From Centropus unirufus (lineage: Eukaryota; Chordata; Aves; Cuculiformes; Centropidae), in assembly GCA_013397695.1 (NCBI GenBank), contig VYZI01000146.1, forward strand, positions 1,839,644 through 1,903,643: a DNA stretch of 64,000 nt, read 5' to 3'. The notes under the pieces were generated by a model. That model ran no database searches. It saw only the letters and a list, made by a program, of their open reading frames with translations, and was not told where the DNA came from. The translations under genes were made by a program, and so were the position numbers. Position 1 is the first letter of the stretch; every line of letters begins with the position of its first letter. This document shows positions 24,931-39,171 of the stretch, piece after piece.

Positions 24931-27900
24931 CATTTACCGCAATGATGTTGTTCAAAGGAACAGATACATTATCATTTTGCTTTTTTTATTATTTCTTAGA
25001 GTTGGTTAAAAATTTTCAGCAAAACCTACAAAATATAAATCTCTGCAAAAAAAAATCTCTGCACCCAAAGTTAGCAAAAATGCCGTTGTTGACAAAAGGC
25101 TGCTTTAGTCCTTTGAGTAATTTTCAGGGTGGCATATTTTCTCCACTGTGTGCTGATATGTTTGTTTATCTTTTGGTGTTTAAGAAAAGTTCCTCTATAA
25201 ATTTGTATGACATCACCAATGAATACATGAGAAGTGCTGTATGCTTTGTGAGTTAATAACTTGCCTCGTTCATTCTTAGCTTGTGGGGCTGTGTTAACTA
25301 AACCAGTGGCACCATTTCTTTTGGAGGAAAATCTAAAAGCTGTTTCTATTTCCTTCCCTGTATTCAGGCATTGTTTTAAACACCTTAGATAAGCAGTGAA
25401 ACTGAAGGTTGCATTTAATTGTCCAGAACATGGGAATGGAATGCTGGTCTGGCATAACCCAAATGAGTTGCGCTGAATTTGGCATGGAGCATAAAAGAAG
25501 GTGAAGTCACTTTTAATGATATGTCCTTATTCGTAAACAGGTGTTTGCCCAAGGGGAACACACCAGAGTTACTTTGCAGGCATTATGGCAGAATGATTCA
25601 CTGGAACATGTGAACGTTCCTAACCCTTCCCTCCCCCAAAATATATTATGTCAATCCTTTTAGCAATTCATGTTCAGTGAGGTATTGCTCGCAGCAGTGA
25701 AAGAGATTGGATTCCAGAAATTGTGCCTCTCTTTTTATCTATTAACCCATCTAATGAATGGTGTTTTAAAATTTGATTGGCAGCTTCTTTTCCTATCTTA
25801 ATTAAATTGCTCCTTCACCCCCTGTGTCTTTGAAGGACAGAGCCTTTGTTAAAGATGTCAAGTTAGTCTTTTATTGTTTGTTTCCATGGGGAACGGAGCC
25901 TGTTGAGGAGTTAAGATAAAGGTGCGGAATCAAGAATATACTTGTTAAAATACTCATTAAAAGGATCTTAAAAGTACTAACTAGGACAAAGAGGAAAATG
26001 TGCTCAGTGACATTGTGTTCTTCTCCACCCGAGATGCAAAGGGTTTGTATCATTTCTACTAATTAAATTTTTTTTCGCTAAGATAAAGATTAAAAAAATG
26101 CAGTGAAGTTTGTTCTGAAATCATGAAGGCAGAGAAGAAAGAATTCAGTCAAAAATATTCTGTTTCTTTGGTAGTACAGAGGGAACCCTTGCTTAATTTT
26201 CATTGAAGGGAAACTATCAACTCAACGTGATAGGAAAGTAGCATAGGTGTTACGGGGAAAACTGTTGTTGGGGAAAATATCTGATAAAAATTCAGTTTAT
26301 TAAAAATTTTGGGTTTAAATTAAGTCGGGATTAGAAGAAAATTATGTTAAGGTCACTAATGGCGAGTTATTAAACTAATCTCCTGCAATTTGGATTTTAA
26401 GGTGCAGTGGTAGAAATTGCTGTCTTGAGCCATTTCAAGGCTTTATTTGAATGTACATTTGGCTTCAGAGGCCAGAGTGCCTCTATTTCATCTTCACTGA
26501 CATTTCTCACGTGGATGTACTGCTGATTGTGGCATTGTCCGAACCAGGTGGCTGTAAAAAGCTTGTCAGTTTAATGAGACAGAATTTTCATTGCCTTGAA
26601 GTGGACCTAAAACCCCCAGTTAGAAGCAATAAAAGTCATCTTATGCGGGTAGGAATGTATTTACCATTCATGTTAACCTCATGGGCCTGGAGGACCATTT
26701 CCTGTAGAGTCGTGCTTTTTCTAAGTGTTGCACATATTCTGATGTGTTTGCAAAAAAGAATTTTGCTGCACACTTGAATAATCTCATGAAGAGTTGTACT
26801 TTAGCATATAGCAATGTACATTTTGTGTTTTATAGTTTTGGATACATCTTCATTCTATGCATTTTAAATCAACTTATTTTTTGTAATTAAGCTTGTATGC
26901 AAAATTTTTGATAGTGAGCTTATACCACTTAAGGAATCGAAGTCCTAAATCTGCCCTTAGTTTTAGTGCAGTAGTATGTATATACACATATATATGATAA
27001 TTAAGTTAGCTTAAGTGAAATCAAAATATACTTTCATTAACGGAAAATCCTTGCCTAAGACTTATAAAATATAACAAATCTGAGCAACAAGTAGCCAGAT
27101 TAATGATTCAAATAAAGACCATTCAACTAAAGGGTTTACTTGCTACCCACATAGTGTGTGGCACCATGCGTTAATGTCTTAGCTTTTCAATTATGGGGTA
27201 GAATGTTTTTGTTTTGACAGGTATATTGGCATGTATTGTCAGATCACCAATTATCTGAACATCAATAAAATTAATGGTGTATAAGGAAATACTCTTTACT
27301 TGTTTCATTCCTAAAAATGAGTAGTAATAGGACCAGATGGAGAAGTCTCTTGTTTTGCCTGAGAGTTGCTTAAATTAAATGCTAATTGCTTTCTTGAGAG
27401 AATATTTTTCAGCAGTGAAGCTGTGTCCATAAAAATACAGTCTTCTCTATTATATATAAGCTATACATAGTCTTCATATACGGAGAGAATATGTGTATTC
27501 TCTCTCTCCCAACATATCCTATTCTACAAATATCCTATACGGTGTTCCCCCTAGCTGTGGAGGACAGACCTCAGAAATCCTTAGCGGTTGAATCCTGCAA
27601 ATTGTAACTCTCACGACTTATCCTCAGTAAAATTAGTGTCCCAGCCAATATAGAGGGCCATACATTATAAACAAAATCTGACCTTTGCTGAGAAGCAACC
27701 TGTTGAGTGCTGCCGTGCTACTGTGGAAGACAACTGCCTGCGGGCTTCCAGTTTACATGAAGCTTTTGCAATATAATCGGAAGTTTGAATAAAGGAAAAT
27801 AGAATGGAAAGTTTAAATACAGCTACTGAAGACCTTATTACCTACTAAAATCATCTTGTAACAAATAGACAAACTCATCAGCGCTATGGTCATAAATGCC

Positions 27901-28839
27901 ACTGGTGCTTTCAAACACATTTCACAATGTGTTTACATACTAAAATATCTGTGTACGTACTGAGATAGTTTTCTCATCGTATGAAATCTAAGTACACACT
28001 GCTAATAAAATCTACATTTTCTGTGTGTGTAAACCGAACTCTTTAAAAAAATCAATTGTAAATTACTTCATTGGGTTGAATTAAAGCAAACTGCTTCTGT
28101 TCGGCTTATTGAGCTTGTGGCATTAAATATGCTTGAAGCAGAGAGGAATGGCAGGAAATAGAAATATTAACAACTGTTTCAGTTGTCGTAATTACATTAG
28201 TGAAACAGATTAAAGGAAAAGCTCCAAGAGTAAGTTTAGTGCAGGTGTGGGTTTTCTTTCCTGCCATTACGTATGTGTCATGAAGCAGTATCAGTCAGAT
28301 AGACAACAGAAGATGGGGACAAAAGATCACAGAACAATAGAAGAGAAATCCACTTGATCCTCTGCCTATTTAAGTTAATTAGTTAATAGCATATTTTTCC
28401 TCCAGATTTCTTCTGATGGGTTTGAAATGTATATAAAAGGGTCAGTATGAGGGGACTGTTCCACAAACAGGGATGTTGGAATACAATTTTGCATTTCAAT
28501 CTTCAAGAACCTGAAAAGTTCATTACCTGTGGCTGGTACATTCATATCAGAAGCTTTTTTCCATTAGAAGTGTTACTTTATTGATATTTTTTTCAACTAT
28601 GGTGTGACTTAGTAACTTCAAAAAGCAGAAGTGTTGAATATATATTCTTCATTGATGTAAAGGGATTAAGTTGTGTTCCTATCATATGGTGTAATAGTTC
28701 CCAGGAGCCACTAAGGAGAATATTAAATGGTACTATAAACCTTTTAAAATCTGCAGTTTAGCTCATATGTAAGAATTTTAAAGGTTTGAACAAGCAATTC
28801 CCTGTACAAGTACAGTAAATAATATATGACAAAGCAGGG

Positions 28840-29000
28840 CCGTACCAGAGAACTGGGTAGAGCTGATGTCCAAATGAATTAAAAGAAGCCTGAGGTAACT
28901 GATGTTTTTGCCTTGACAGTAATGCTAGGTAAAATAATGGAATGACTGAAATGGAATCGTATTAGAGAGTTACGTGGCAGTATAGTCTAATCAATAATAA
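28840..29000 (+). repeat. Possible old CR1 ORF2 fragment
   Basis: The run containing 'gccttgacagtaatgctagg' and then 'taaaataatggaatga' resembles, by eye, the CR1 ORF2 segment encoding LGK(V/I)ME upstream of the reverse transcriptase core. The match is weak and full of substitutions and stops. A profile search would be needed; chance similarity is possible. Confidence 0.3.
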
Positions 29001-32000
29001 TTGATAAAAATTTATGGAAAGATACAAGATTTTTATTTATATTCCTTTAATTATATACTCAGCTTAAATTATTCAAAAGATATTGATGATATGCTGTTGG
29101 ATTTTATTGTGCAGTGGTTAAATAAAAGGCTGTGTGTTCAGAATTTTCTTTTGTAACTACCAATGCTGTTAACTCTGTGTAGTTTGCCTCCCCTTTCTAC
29201 TGTATGTTCTGGATTTTATTTCTCCCTATCACCACAAAAGGACAGGGAAGGTTGGGGGTCATGGAAGATAAAAGAGAGGGCACAAATATTACAATGCTTT
29301 TCAAAGAGCTGTTGTCTGGATTACAATTCAGGTAATACCTCTTTGTAAAATCTGTTGGCATCTCGTCTGTAAAAAATCATCATGAAAGCTGAAAGAAAAT
29401 AATATCGTGACATCTTATCATATGTAAGGTATGGTCCTAATTCATCTACTGCTAGAAGTTACACCAAGTGACCAAAACCCCCTCACCTTTTCAATATTTT
29501 CATAGATTGAAAATTAAGACATAAATTGAGAAATACCCCCTTGAAACCTGTTGAAAATTGGAAGATATTTGTAAAGAAAACAAGTGATTATGGAGGAATC
29601 AGACTGTTAAATGAAGCAGCAGATGAATTGAGAAAGGCACTGGCTTATATCACGTGAAGAAAAACAGATAAGAGGCGCACTCGCTAAATGAAAGAGGGCA
29701 GTCCCTGTTAGTTGGGATAATTACTGTCAGAAGTACCCCCTCACTGTTTTGAAAGAGATTTTTTCCATCAATACACTGATAATAGCTCTTGATAACAGCA
29801 CTGATCTTCAAATGCTGAAAATTATAAATATTAACTTCAGGGGAAAGAATTTTTTTTCATTTAATATGGATCTACTTTTTGTGAATTATTACACTGGGTT
29901 AACTGATAAAGTTCAGGGCGGTTTCTGCGAATGTTACTATGAGTGGTGGCAGCTGAGTATGTTTTGTCCGTACACAGAGAACAGCTATTTCAGAATAGAA
30001 ATATATATTATATTTTTAATTATTACATTTATCTATTATTCCATCAATATCTAATCATTCAATTAAGATTTGGAATTATAAATGGGAGGAAATATATATT
30101 ATTAGCTAATTTACATTTTGCATTAGATTTTTCTGTGTGTAAAATCTCAGTTTTGCTCAAGTCAGTGACAAAGCTTTCTTTGACTTCAGGAGAATTTCTG
30201 GCTTTATGAATGTAGAGTCAGTTTCATTTTTTTATAATTGATGAATATTTAATTTTTACAGATTTACTATAGAACAACTGTGGAGAGCAAAAAAAGAGAC
30301 CATGCAGTTACCATGCAGCAATATACTCTATTTAATGAACGTACACAAAATGAGTTAATTTTAAAGTTCGTGGGATATACTAGAAAAGAGGATACAATGC
30401 AGGATACAATGTTGTTTTGGTTTTTTTTCTCAGCTTGTATCTCTTTTTAACCTACTCTCAATGCCATCAGTGAGACTCTCTGAAGCAATAATTTCCTAAT
30501 GAACAGCCTTTTTGTGTATAACTTGAGATGTAAGCAACACTATGACTCTCATTTAGCAGAAGCATGTAAGGTGTACTCTAAACTACAGTTTTCAATTCTT
30601 ATTAATTTTTTTATTAATACAGATACATACTGTAGTTGAGTCTACAACGTACAGTGTTCTGTTTCAAAACTTGCTTATTATGTGAATTCATTGTATTATC
30701 AGCTTCTAACAGAGCATCATTTTTACAGTATCCTGAAATAATTTCCCCCTCTCACAAAACACTGTTTACCTGTAGCTTTTTTAGTATTAGGGCATAGAAA
30801 ATGAATTCCACCTTAAAATAACTTCAATGTGTTTACATGCTGTCCTTACTCATATGTCATTTGAAGTAGTAGAATTTTATTTTCTGTGGATGGGCCCTCA
30901 AGGGTCCAAACAAGAACTCTCACATCAATCCTTTCTTAAGTATGATGCTTTAACCACCTGAGCCCCAGAGAAATGGTACTTGTTTGCTTTGGGTTTGTGT
31001 TGATAGTTTTTAAACTGTATTTTATGTTTTTAAACAGAAGTGTGTGGTATATGGATTTAAGCTGGAATGGCTTGTTTCAGTGGGAAAAGAGATATTCCTA
31101 ACAGTTTCAAGGTAAAGCTTTAGTTTGCTTATAGCCAGAATTATTTAACTTTTGAGTTGTATAGATCATGAATCCAAACCCAAATGTACTAAAATTTTGT
31201 TCTTAAGGGAACTAAAATGTCTGTGGTTAATTTAGATTGGACCACTTTCTTGGCTGCTTTTGCAGATTTAAAACATGTTACCATTCACGGTTAAGGGAAG
31301 CATTGGGAATTTTTTGTCTTTAATATTATGCTACTATGTGGAAGAAAAAGTTGTGGTAACAGTACTAATGTGCTTTGAACTGTTCAGTTACTCCGGTTCT
31401 CCTTTTTCAGTTTGCTCAGGGCATTATGCTTTTGCTGTCAGATGAAAAACTGGCTCTGAGAATTCATACCTTTATGTGTACATACTTCAAAAGAGACCTA
31501 TCAGGGAAATATTGAAGAGGAGGGCATAAAGAGAGGAAAGGTAGACTGTAGTAGGAGACGGATTGCCTCACTCCAACAGGAGTTTTCAAAAGTGGAACCT
31601 AACTAAATAATGGGCAGCTTTTTATTTGATTATGTGTAATTATGAGAGGCATGCCTCTGATGTTCAGATTTGGATGGCTGGTAGATGGTGTGATTGCTCT
31701 TTTCTCTTGCCTTAAGTGCCAAGTGACCTGATAGTCTTGTGAATAACCTAGTTTTTTTACAACACAATAAAGCAATGATGGCTTCTTTCTGGGTGCATTC
31801 TTTTGAAGAGTGAGATTTTCAGAAACACTTAATTTAGGGATGCAGGTTATTGATGTATTTTTGAAACTACTTCACCTACGGTGGCTCGCTGCATTGTCAG
31901 CCAGTCATTCTGCTGAGATGAGGAATGCTAGTAAAGCAAGTGATGTGCAGACCGTCATGTACAATTGCTGTAAAGCGGTAGTTAAAATTTTGCCGACTGA

Positions 32001-35000
32001 GCTTGTACAGAGGGAGCCAACCTGCTGGCTGAGGATACCTCAGTACAGGTAAAGTTCTCCTCGTCTGTTAAGTGAGAAAGAACCTGTGCTTTTAACCGAA
32101 AGACTTCCTTGCAGGGAGTAAGGGAAACTGCTCCAAGTGGTAGTCAAAGGTCGGAAATTACCCTCATGTAGACTTTTCTGTGTCAAATACATAAATGACA
32201 AAACTGATTACTATGTTTTGTTAATTAATAAGTGTACAGAATTCAAACAAGATCCTTCAAGGCTCAATGCAGTGTTACATTATTATTTTTTAGAATTTTC
32301 GTTGAATTCTGTACTTCACTTTTAACAGAAATGTAATCATACTGATGACATGAAACTGGCTGCTCTCTATATTTTGCTTTTGTTTTCAAGTATTGTGAAC
32401 ACTGGGAAAAAATGCTATTCATAAGCATATGTATTGCAAATATTTTAGTCCTGGCCTGTCTCCTTAGCACCTAAGGTACAATAACTAACTCATGCCTCCA
32501 AATGCTGTATTAAGGATATTAAAAATTAAAATTTTTAATGTCCTCCAACTTTTATAGCTGTTTTTAAGGGAAGAAGAAAGTTGAACTAATGTAAAGGAGG
32601 GATAAATTTTAAGGTGGTCCTGCTGTACGGTGAGTCACAAGAATACATCTTTACTGGAATACTTAGGCTTACTGCAAAATCTCAAAATCTGTTCTTCAGT
32701 TGCTTATTTCAATAAAGGGAAAGGCATTTATTGATAATGAAGATTGACTCTAGTGAGATGATTTGATACCATTTCTCATGTTGTATTACAGCGTTTACTG
32801 CGAAAGATCATCTGTGCATATCTCTTGAATAGGTGGGCTTTGCTTTGTTATGCTGTGGGCGAGCAAGATTCACAAAAGTTGTTTTCATTTATAGAAGTTA
32901 GAATTCCTGAAAGTTTTATCATTTTAAAAGAAATGGCAATGTTACCTCCATAGTTTACAGATGAAATTAATCTGAGCTAGCCACCTCATGTTAGGATTTG
33001 TCTTTGTCTGTTTTAAACAGCAATGTTTTTGTATTTGCTCCAAAAGAAGGCAAGGCTGCATATCTTCCTTGTTCTTCATGGTTTCTTTGCTGTGAGGGTA
33101 GCTGACATTTATTCCTTCAGTTCCTTTAACAGTAAGCTTTGCAAAGGAGTTATTTCCTTTGGGAAATGATTTTTCTTTTATGTTTCCTCTTAGGAATGTT
33201 CCATTTAGAAAAGAACATAATGTTTGGTTCATATTCTTGTTACACAGCAGGTTTTCTTTAGTACTTCTTCCCACAGGAATGGTGCTCAGTAATTCTCTCC
33301 AGTCCTATTTAACAACACAGCAGCTGTCTGCTTTCATACATGATCGATGTCGATCACGGAATTAGTGCTATACCTGATATGAGATTGTATCAATTTTTAT
33401 ATTTTTTCGCCATGAATTTTGACAAGGGGCTCAGCATCACATTGCTTACGTGGAACCTGGCTATGCAGTTTGAGTTCAGCCATGCGCACCTGCAATGTGA
33501 ATCTCAAATGCCACCCATCTCTATGGGCTTCTAAGCAGACTAGAAGGCATTTTTAATAATACTGAAAGCAAGCACTTAGAGATGGTCCTGAAAAATGGTT
33601 GGTCATGAATATGGTTGAAAGCAGAGAAATGTTTTCCTTAGGTTCCTCCTTTTTTATTCATTTTAAATTCTACCATCATAAACAAATGCTTTTTCTTTTC
33701 CCCAGCAGATGCTAAGGGAAGAGATAGTTCCTGCTCTTTCAGTGGATGAAACTCTATAATTTAGGTCCTGTTTCTGAGCTCCACCAACTTCAAACATCAA
33801 AGTGAATTTGTTCTGATATTTGGCCAACTTATTTAGTCATCCCTCTAGACAAAACGTTTATCTGATTTTTTTGTCTGCAGTATGGCTAGAATGTACGCTA
33901 CCCAGATGTGTTTTCCTAACTTTGATGCAATGGGATAAAGTGAACATAAATACCCTTTTGAATACATCTTGTCATGATCAGTAATGGGTGAAATTAGGTT
34001 AAAACTATTAGATTTGACTCAACCAGGGCATGAACTTCAGCTGTATTACATCAGAGAAACAAGGCAAGTGTTTAAATCAAGCTTTTTTTGAAGGGAAAGT
34101 CTTCTCTTATCAGAAAGCCTATCACAGCTAAAATCAGTGAGAGCATTTGTTACTAATTTGGTAGGGTGTGTTTGCATGTGGTTATATATTAGTGTTGAAA
34201 AATGAGCTCTTTCCTGTTCTCCATGATTTAAGGTACTATTTGTTCATCCAAATATTATGCAGTAGAACTGTCCATAAATTTCTGCTCAGACAACTAGGAA
34301 GTTTCTCCAGATTTAAAACTGAGAAAGATACAAGTTTAATTATCACATTTCATACACTGAAGTGCCCAGCACTTGCTGTGTCTTTCTTCTGCTTCTGTTC
34401 TTCTAGCAATGCGAGTGGCAATCTTAGTCTAGGCCAGCAGTACTTAAGAAAGACTTTACACATCTTCTCCCATCCCCTCCATAGACTCAGCTGGCAGTTA
34501 GAATAAAGCAGAAGTCAAGGAATGAGACGTTTGCATGGAAAGCTGCAATATAAATGCATTAATTCTTGTGCATTTGATGGTAGGGTACCCTGTTTAACAC
34601 TTTTTTTCCCTCATGGAAAAAGTCGCTGTCCTCTAGGAAATAGAGTTGAATTGAACTTCGAATATTTTTGAGTGTGCCTCCAAAGCCTTTTGAAGGTGAG
34701 AGATTATTTCTGCATTAACTCTGGATTAGCCTGAACTACCTTGCTTTTCTGTCAGCACATCAGGATACATTGGTAGTGAGGGTAGGTAAAAAATGTGTTT
34801 ATCTCAAGATCTGGCACCTTGTCTGCCTATCTCCTCTTTCAGTAGAGAGTTGGTGCTAAACATACTGGAAGGAGTTTCTTTAGTCAGTTTGTTAGCTCTG
34901 CTAACTTTACATTTATTTAAGGAAAAAAACCAGCAGTGTGGGGGTATGAGTGGAGCTGGCAGTTGCATTACTGAAGGAAGTGAAGAATGTCATATTTCTA

Positions 35001-35677
35001 AAAACATGGGTGAAGGACTTCTGTCTGTACTCCCAGTTTTGATCTGCTTTATCATGACATTTCTCAACGGCTAAGTGATTGTAAGTGCATCGTTAAATGC
35101 TATATTTTGAAGTAACTGTTAGAAAGCCATATAGCTTCAGATATATTTAGAAGTGTACATTTACTTCATAGGACACAAATCCATAGACTATGTTAAGACA
35201 TGCTAAATTTGTCAGCATAATCTTATGATCAAGTAATTTTTACACACTAAAATAATTGCTAGTTTTGCAGCTTGTCTTATTTTAAACATAAGATAAACCA
35301 TTTTTGGGGAAAAACATTTGTCTATTTTGGCTTTATTTTTTATCTTCTGTTTGAGTTCTGACTCCTAGCTTTAGTTGACAGAATGCACTGCCTATGTTTA
35401 TTGTGTGGCTAGGGTAGGTGTGCATGTAAAGAAAACTGCACCTGATTCTGTTCCCATGGGCTTTGTGCTTCTGAATTAGCAGGGTGTTTCAGGTGGGGAT
35501 TCTTAATTTGTCAATTAGAGAGGAAAGAGGTAGAAGGTGAAATTCCAGGTGCGAAGAAGAATGAGCATCAATGGCCATTATCTGCAGCACAACGAATTCA
35601 GTGACCTAAAAATATATGTTCTTTTGATCACCACCTGAAGAGTTGCCACTAATACAGTTGTGCTACTTGAGGTGGGA

Positions 35678-35729
35678 TTTTTTTTCTTTTTTTTTTTTTT
35701 TTTTTTGTGTTTTCTTTCTTTTTCTGTAG
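35678..35729 (+). repeat. Long poly-T / polypyrimidine tract ending in an AG
   Basis: Nearly 30 T, interrupted by one C, are followed by 'gtgttttctttctttttctg' and 'tag'. On the + strand this resembles a very strong splice acceptor, ending at 35729. The downstream + frame (VKSPRQEYK...) meets a stop after 17 codons, so a coding exon is not supported. It could be an acceptor for a non-coding exon, a cryptic site or plain simple-sequence DNA. Confidence 0.7.
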
Positions 35730-36578
35730 GTGAAGAGTCCCAGGCAGGAATATAAGCTCACAGCTTCTTCAGTATTTGCTTAATTCCTCCTGCTGTGTGA
35801 TTTGGCCGTTGCAGATTTTTGGTCTATCAATACTTGTCTTGCTCTCATAAAACGAAATCTACACCAATGAAAAAATCACACCTGTGTGGCCATAACTGTT
35901 GGCATAGATGTTGAATATCATATGAAGTAGGAAAAAGCCCAAATTTTTCAAGGTTATTCACTCAGTATTGTTGTGCAGAAAGCATTATTGTGGTCTATGC
36001 TCTACTTCATCCACAGAGGAAGGCAAGTGTCTACTTTGTCTGAAACTTACTCATGTGGCTTCTTGCATAAACAATGAATTTTTATTTTCACTAAATTACT
36101 TTTTTGAAACATCTTTTTTTTTTTGCTAGTATATCCAGTAAAACCTACTGAATTCCAACCTCTTTGCTGAATTCTGTTCAAGTTTTACAGATACTGTGTT
36201 TTTTACTGAGTTTTATAAACCCTGCATTTGTTTGATATTGATACTTTTAATGCTAAACATGTTTGAATAGAACTTGCTGAAGTGACTTAGTGTTCATCTG
36301 TACAGATGGAAAAATATCTACGGTATGTGTTAATTAGATTTGTTTTTATTAACCTTTAAAAGATTTGTTTGTAACAATTTATATTGTTTTTCATTTTAAT
36401 ATCAGCATGGGATGCATCTGCTTTAGGAGATGTTTTTTAGTGTGTACTTTTTAGGAAGCAATGATTTGTGGATTTGTTCTAGATTTCAAAATCTACACTT
36501 ATCATCTGATGTCTAATGTGCTGCAAATGCTTTTATCCCCACGAGGTGCATATAACGAATTGCACTGGGAATAGTGGC

Positions 36579-36632
36579 AGGATGAGATCCTGCCTTTACT
36601 GAATCAATACAACACTCCCACTGGAGTTCACA
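36579..36632. repeat. Possible relic of an ancient amniote repeat ('GATCCTGC...ACTCCCAYTG' type)
   Basis: The sequence 'gagatcctgcctttactgaa' followed by 'caacactcccactggagttc' resembles an old interspersed repeat with a core like GATCCTGCTCCCATTGAAG...ACTCCCATTGACTTCA, which I recall from reptile and bird DNA. The match is partial (roughly two thirds by eye) and the family name is not recalled with certainty. Confidence 0.35.
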
Positions 36633-39140
36633 AACCCTTGGCATTACCTGAGCTTCACTGTACATAAATGTTTGCAGAAGTAGGATCTAATGACTGTCTT
36701 TTGATTTCCTAGCCATCCATAGATCCCATTGGACTGAAATGCAATTAGAAATTTGCAGAGTGAGGTCCCTGTTATTTTTTTAAAAACTGGTTTGTTTCAC
36801 AGCTTATTTTAATATACAAACCATGGAGCTTCACTCTTTAACATTTGTTTCTTTGTTGTAAAATGATTTTTTGGTCATCATTACATAATACCATATATTT
36901 CGTGATACAAACGAAGCTCTCCACCTCTCTGTCTCCATTTAGCTCATGTTTGGCTGAATTTTTTATACATTGCTGCCAATTCAACCACAGTTTCACAGTG
37001 AAACTCTGTTTTCAATACTCATTGACTACCAGAGATTCTGTGACATATCTGTGTGTTATTTAGCACATCCCTACGCTTAAATGGAACTTTTGTTTTGAAG
37101 GGGGTAGAAAAGCTTTCATTGTAACTCACTGGTTTCTTGGGTTTTGTGTAATTTGTACCAGATGTTTTTTCAATCAGATAAGCTACTAATTTTATAACTC
37201 TACTTTTAAATTTGGATTTTATAATGTAGAACTTGCTTCTAAACGTGTTGGAACATTATCATATGCATTTTAGAATGTTTTTAGCCCTCCCTTGAGGAAA
37301 AAAAAAAGTCCCATCTTGATATTTAATGGTTATACCAAATAAGAGGCACATGCAAAACTGGCTACAATATTTACTTGTAGATATAAACTGTTAAGTGCCA
37401 GATATGACCATATTAATGTATCTGGCTTCTCAAAATTGCCAAACCTCTTTAAAAAAGGCCAAGCAAGTTGAGTGAACTAAATTAATCGTTAATATAATCT
37501 TAACTGTAATCCTTAGCACAGATGGAAGAAATACTGGAGTCAAGAGGAGTTCTTTTCTGTTACTGTGGATTTAAACAAGGAAGCTCATATAATAGCAGGC
37601 AGCAATAAAAACCACTAAGCTGTGTTTAAACAGAAGTAGTGAACTCGCAACAGTGATGCAAACACGCAGGGTTTTACTACTACATTAGTATTGCTAATAC
37701 GAAAAACTTGTCAACATTGATTTATGCATATGAAGAGTAGACTTAGGGAAATATGAATATGCTTCCTTTAATTAGATCATACTTATTTGTAATGTAGAGC
37801 TAACCAGGTTGTTGTCTGGCTTGGATTTTACTGGCATAGCTTGTTTAAAATCTTTGCCCAGTCAAAATCCAGATTTACTATAGCATAGCGTGAGATTGAT
37901 ATCTCAGGGTTTTGATTTGGTTTTAAATATATTAACAATCAAGTCATTTTACTTAATGCAGTCAGGTGCCTGGGGTTCTGAACCCATGAAACATTTTGCA
38001 ATAATCATCAAAAAACCTTCCTTTTTAAAACTGAGTATAGTGGTGTAGATAGAAGCTGGGGGAATAGAGCCTCGTGAAGACAAAGCTGTAGCCTCTTTTC
38101 TATTTGAGTGTTTCAATGAGTTAAAATGAAAAGGGTGAAGATGTCTTTTTCCTGGACAATTGTTCATTTTTATACTGTAGTGTCTGTATAGTTCTGTCTA
38201 GTTCTTAAAGTGTAGTAAAACAGATGCAGTGTGACTCTCTGTGGTAACAAATCACATGGTTTGTGGAGATAAAGCACAGGGTTTTTACATGTGAACTCCC
38301 AAAGGGGGATTCTCAATCTAAACAGTACGTGCACTTGGCTTTTATAGTGTTTGAGTTGATCACCATTTTAATCTGTAAACTGTGATGTGCTTATAGACAA
38401 TACAGCTTTATGCAAATTCCAGTTAAAGGTGCAGTAGAGCTGTCAATGACAATTCTATTGTGGAAATAACAGAAGAAAACAAAACCACACAACTTTGTTT
38501 GCAATTTTGAGTATTTTATTCATTTGGCCTTTCTAATTTCCAGGGGCACAGATTGCTGTAGTATTTACAGGTGTTGATCAATAATTTCACATTCATCTCG
38601 TGAGGCAAAAGAATTTCAGGAGGTGGCTGGGTGCATCCAGATGAAGCATGGGTTGTAATACTGCAACCCCTTTCATCTCTGCAGTCTTCTCAGGTCAGGG
38701 TCATGTTGGGCTTCACTTGTAAGTTGAGTATTCGGTGTCTCCTGAATCGCTGCTTTGTTGTCATCACAGTGGGCCTATGCCACAGTTTCAGAAACCGTGG
38801 TCATGGTTAGCACTCGTCGAGGCATTCTTACAAGGGTCAGATAATTGTGGCCTGAGGTACTTAATCCCAACATGTGCCCTCGCAGACCCATTGCAGTGCT
38901 GTGGGAATGCCACAGGATTTAGAAGTGCTCCTTTGCAGGAGTGACATGGTTATTCTTTCTGGTGATGGAGTGTTTGATAAAGATCGCTCCCTGACATGGA
39001 TATCTTTGCCTGCATTCCATAAAGCTTTAGTCACTTGCCAAAAAGCCGGGCGCACAATGTTTGTTGAGTGAGATGGTCCGCACAGGGAATCAGGCTGCTA
39101 ATCACCGTTTTGTTATGTTGTAAACTGCTTTGAGAGTTGC

Positions 39141-39171
39141 CTGTAAAAAAAAAAAACAAAAAAAACCCCAA
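39141..39171. repeat. Poly-A tract with interruptions
   Basis: An A-rich run of about 30 bases, interrupted by single C and then CCCC. No retrocopy is recognisable beside it. Confidence 0.75.

Noticed and set aside
31810..32052. 80-codon + frame with a somewhat helical peptide, considered as a further exon
   Set aside because: No pyrimidine tract plus AG at a sensible start. The frame continues past a possible donor ('caggtaaag', about 32047) to a stop, but acceptor support is missing.
33342..33357. Perfect 16-bp palindrome-like 'tgatcgatgtcgatca'
   Set aside because: Arms of seven bases with a two-base centre are expected by chance in 64 kb, and nothing around it suggests a binding site.
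35437..35470. 'cacctgattctgttcccatg' as another copy of the same ancient repeat
   Set aside because: The similarity is confined to under 20 bases.
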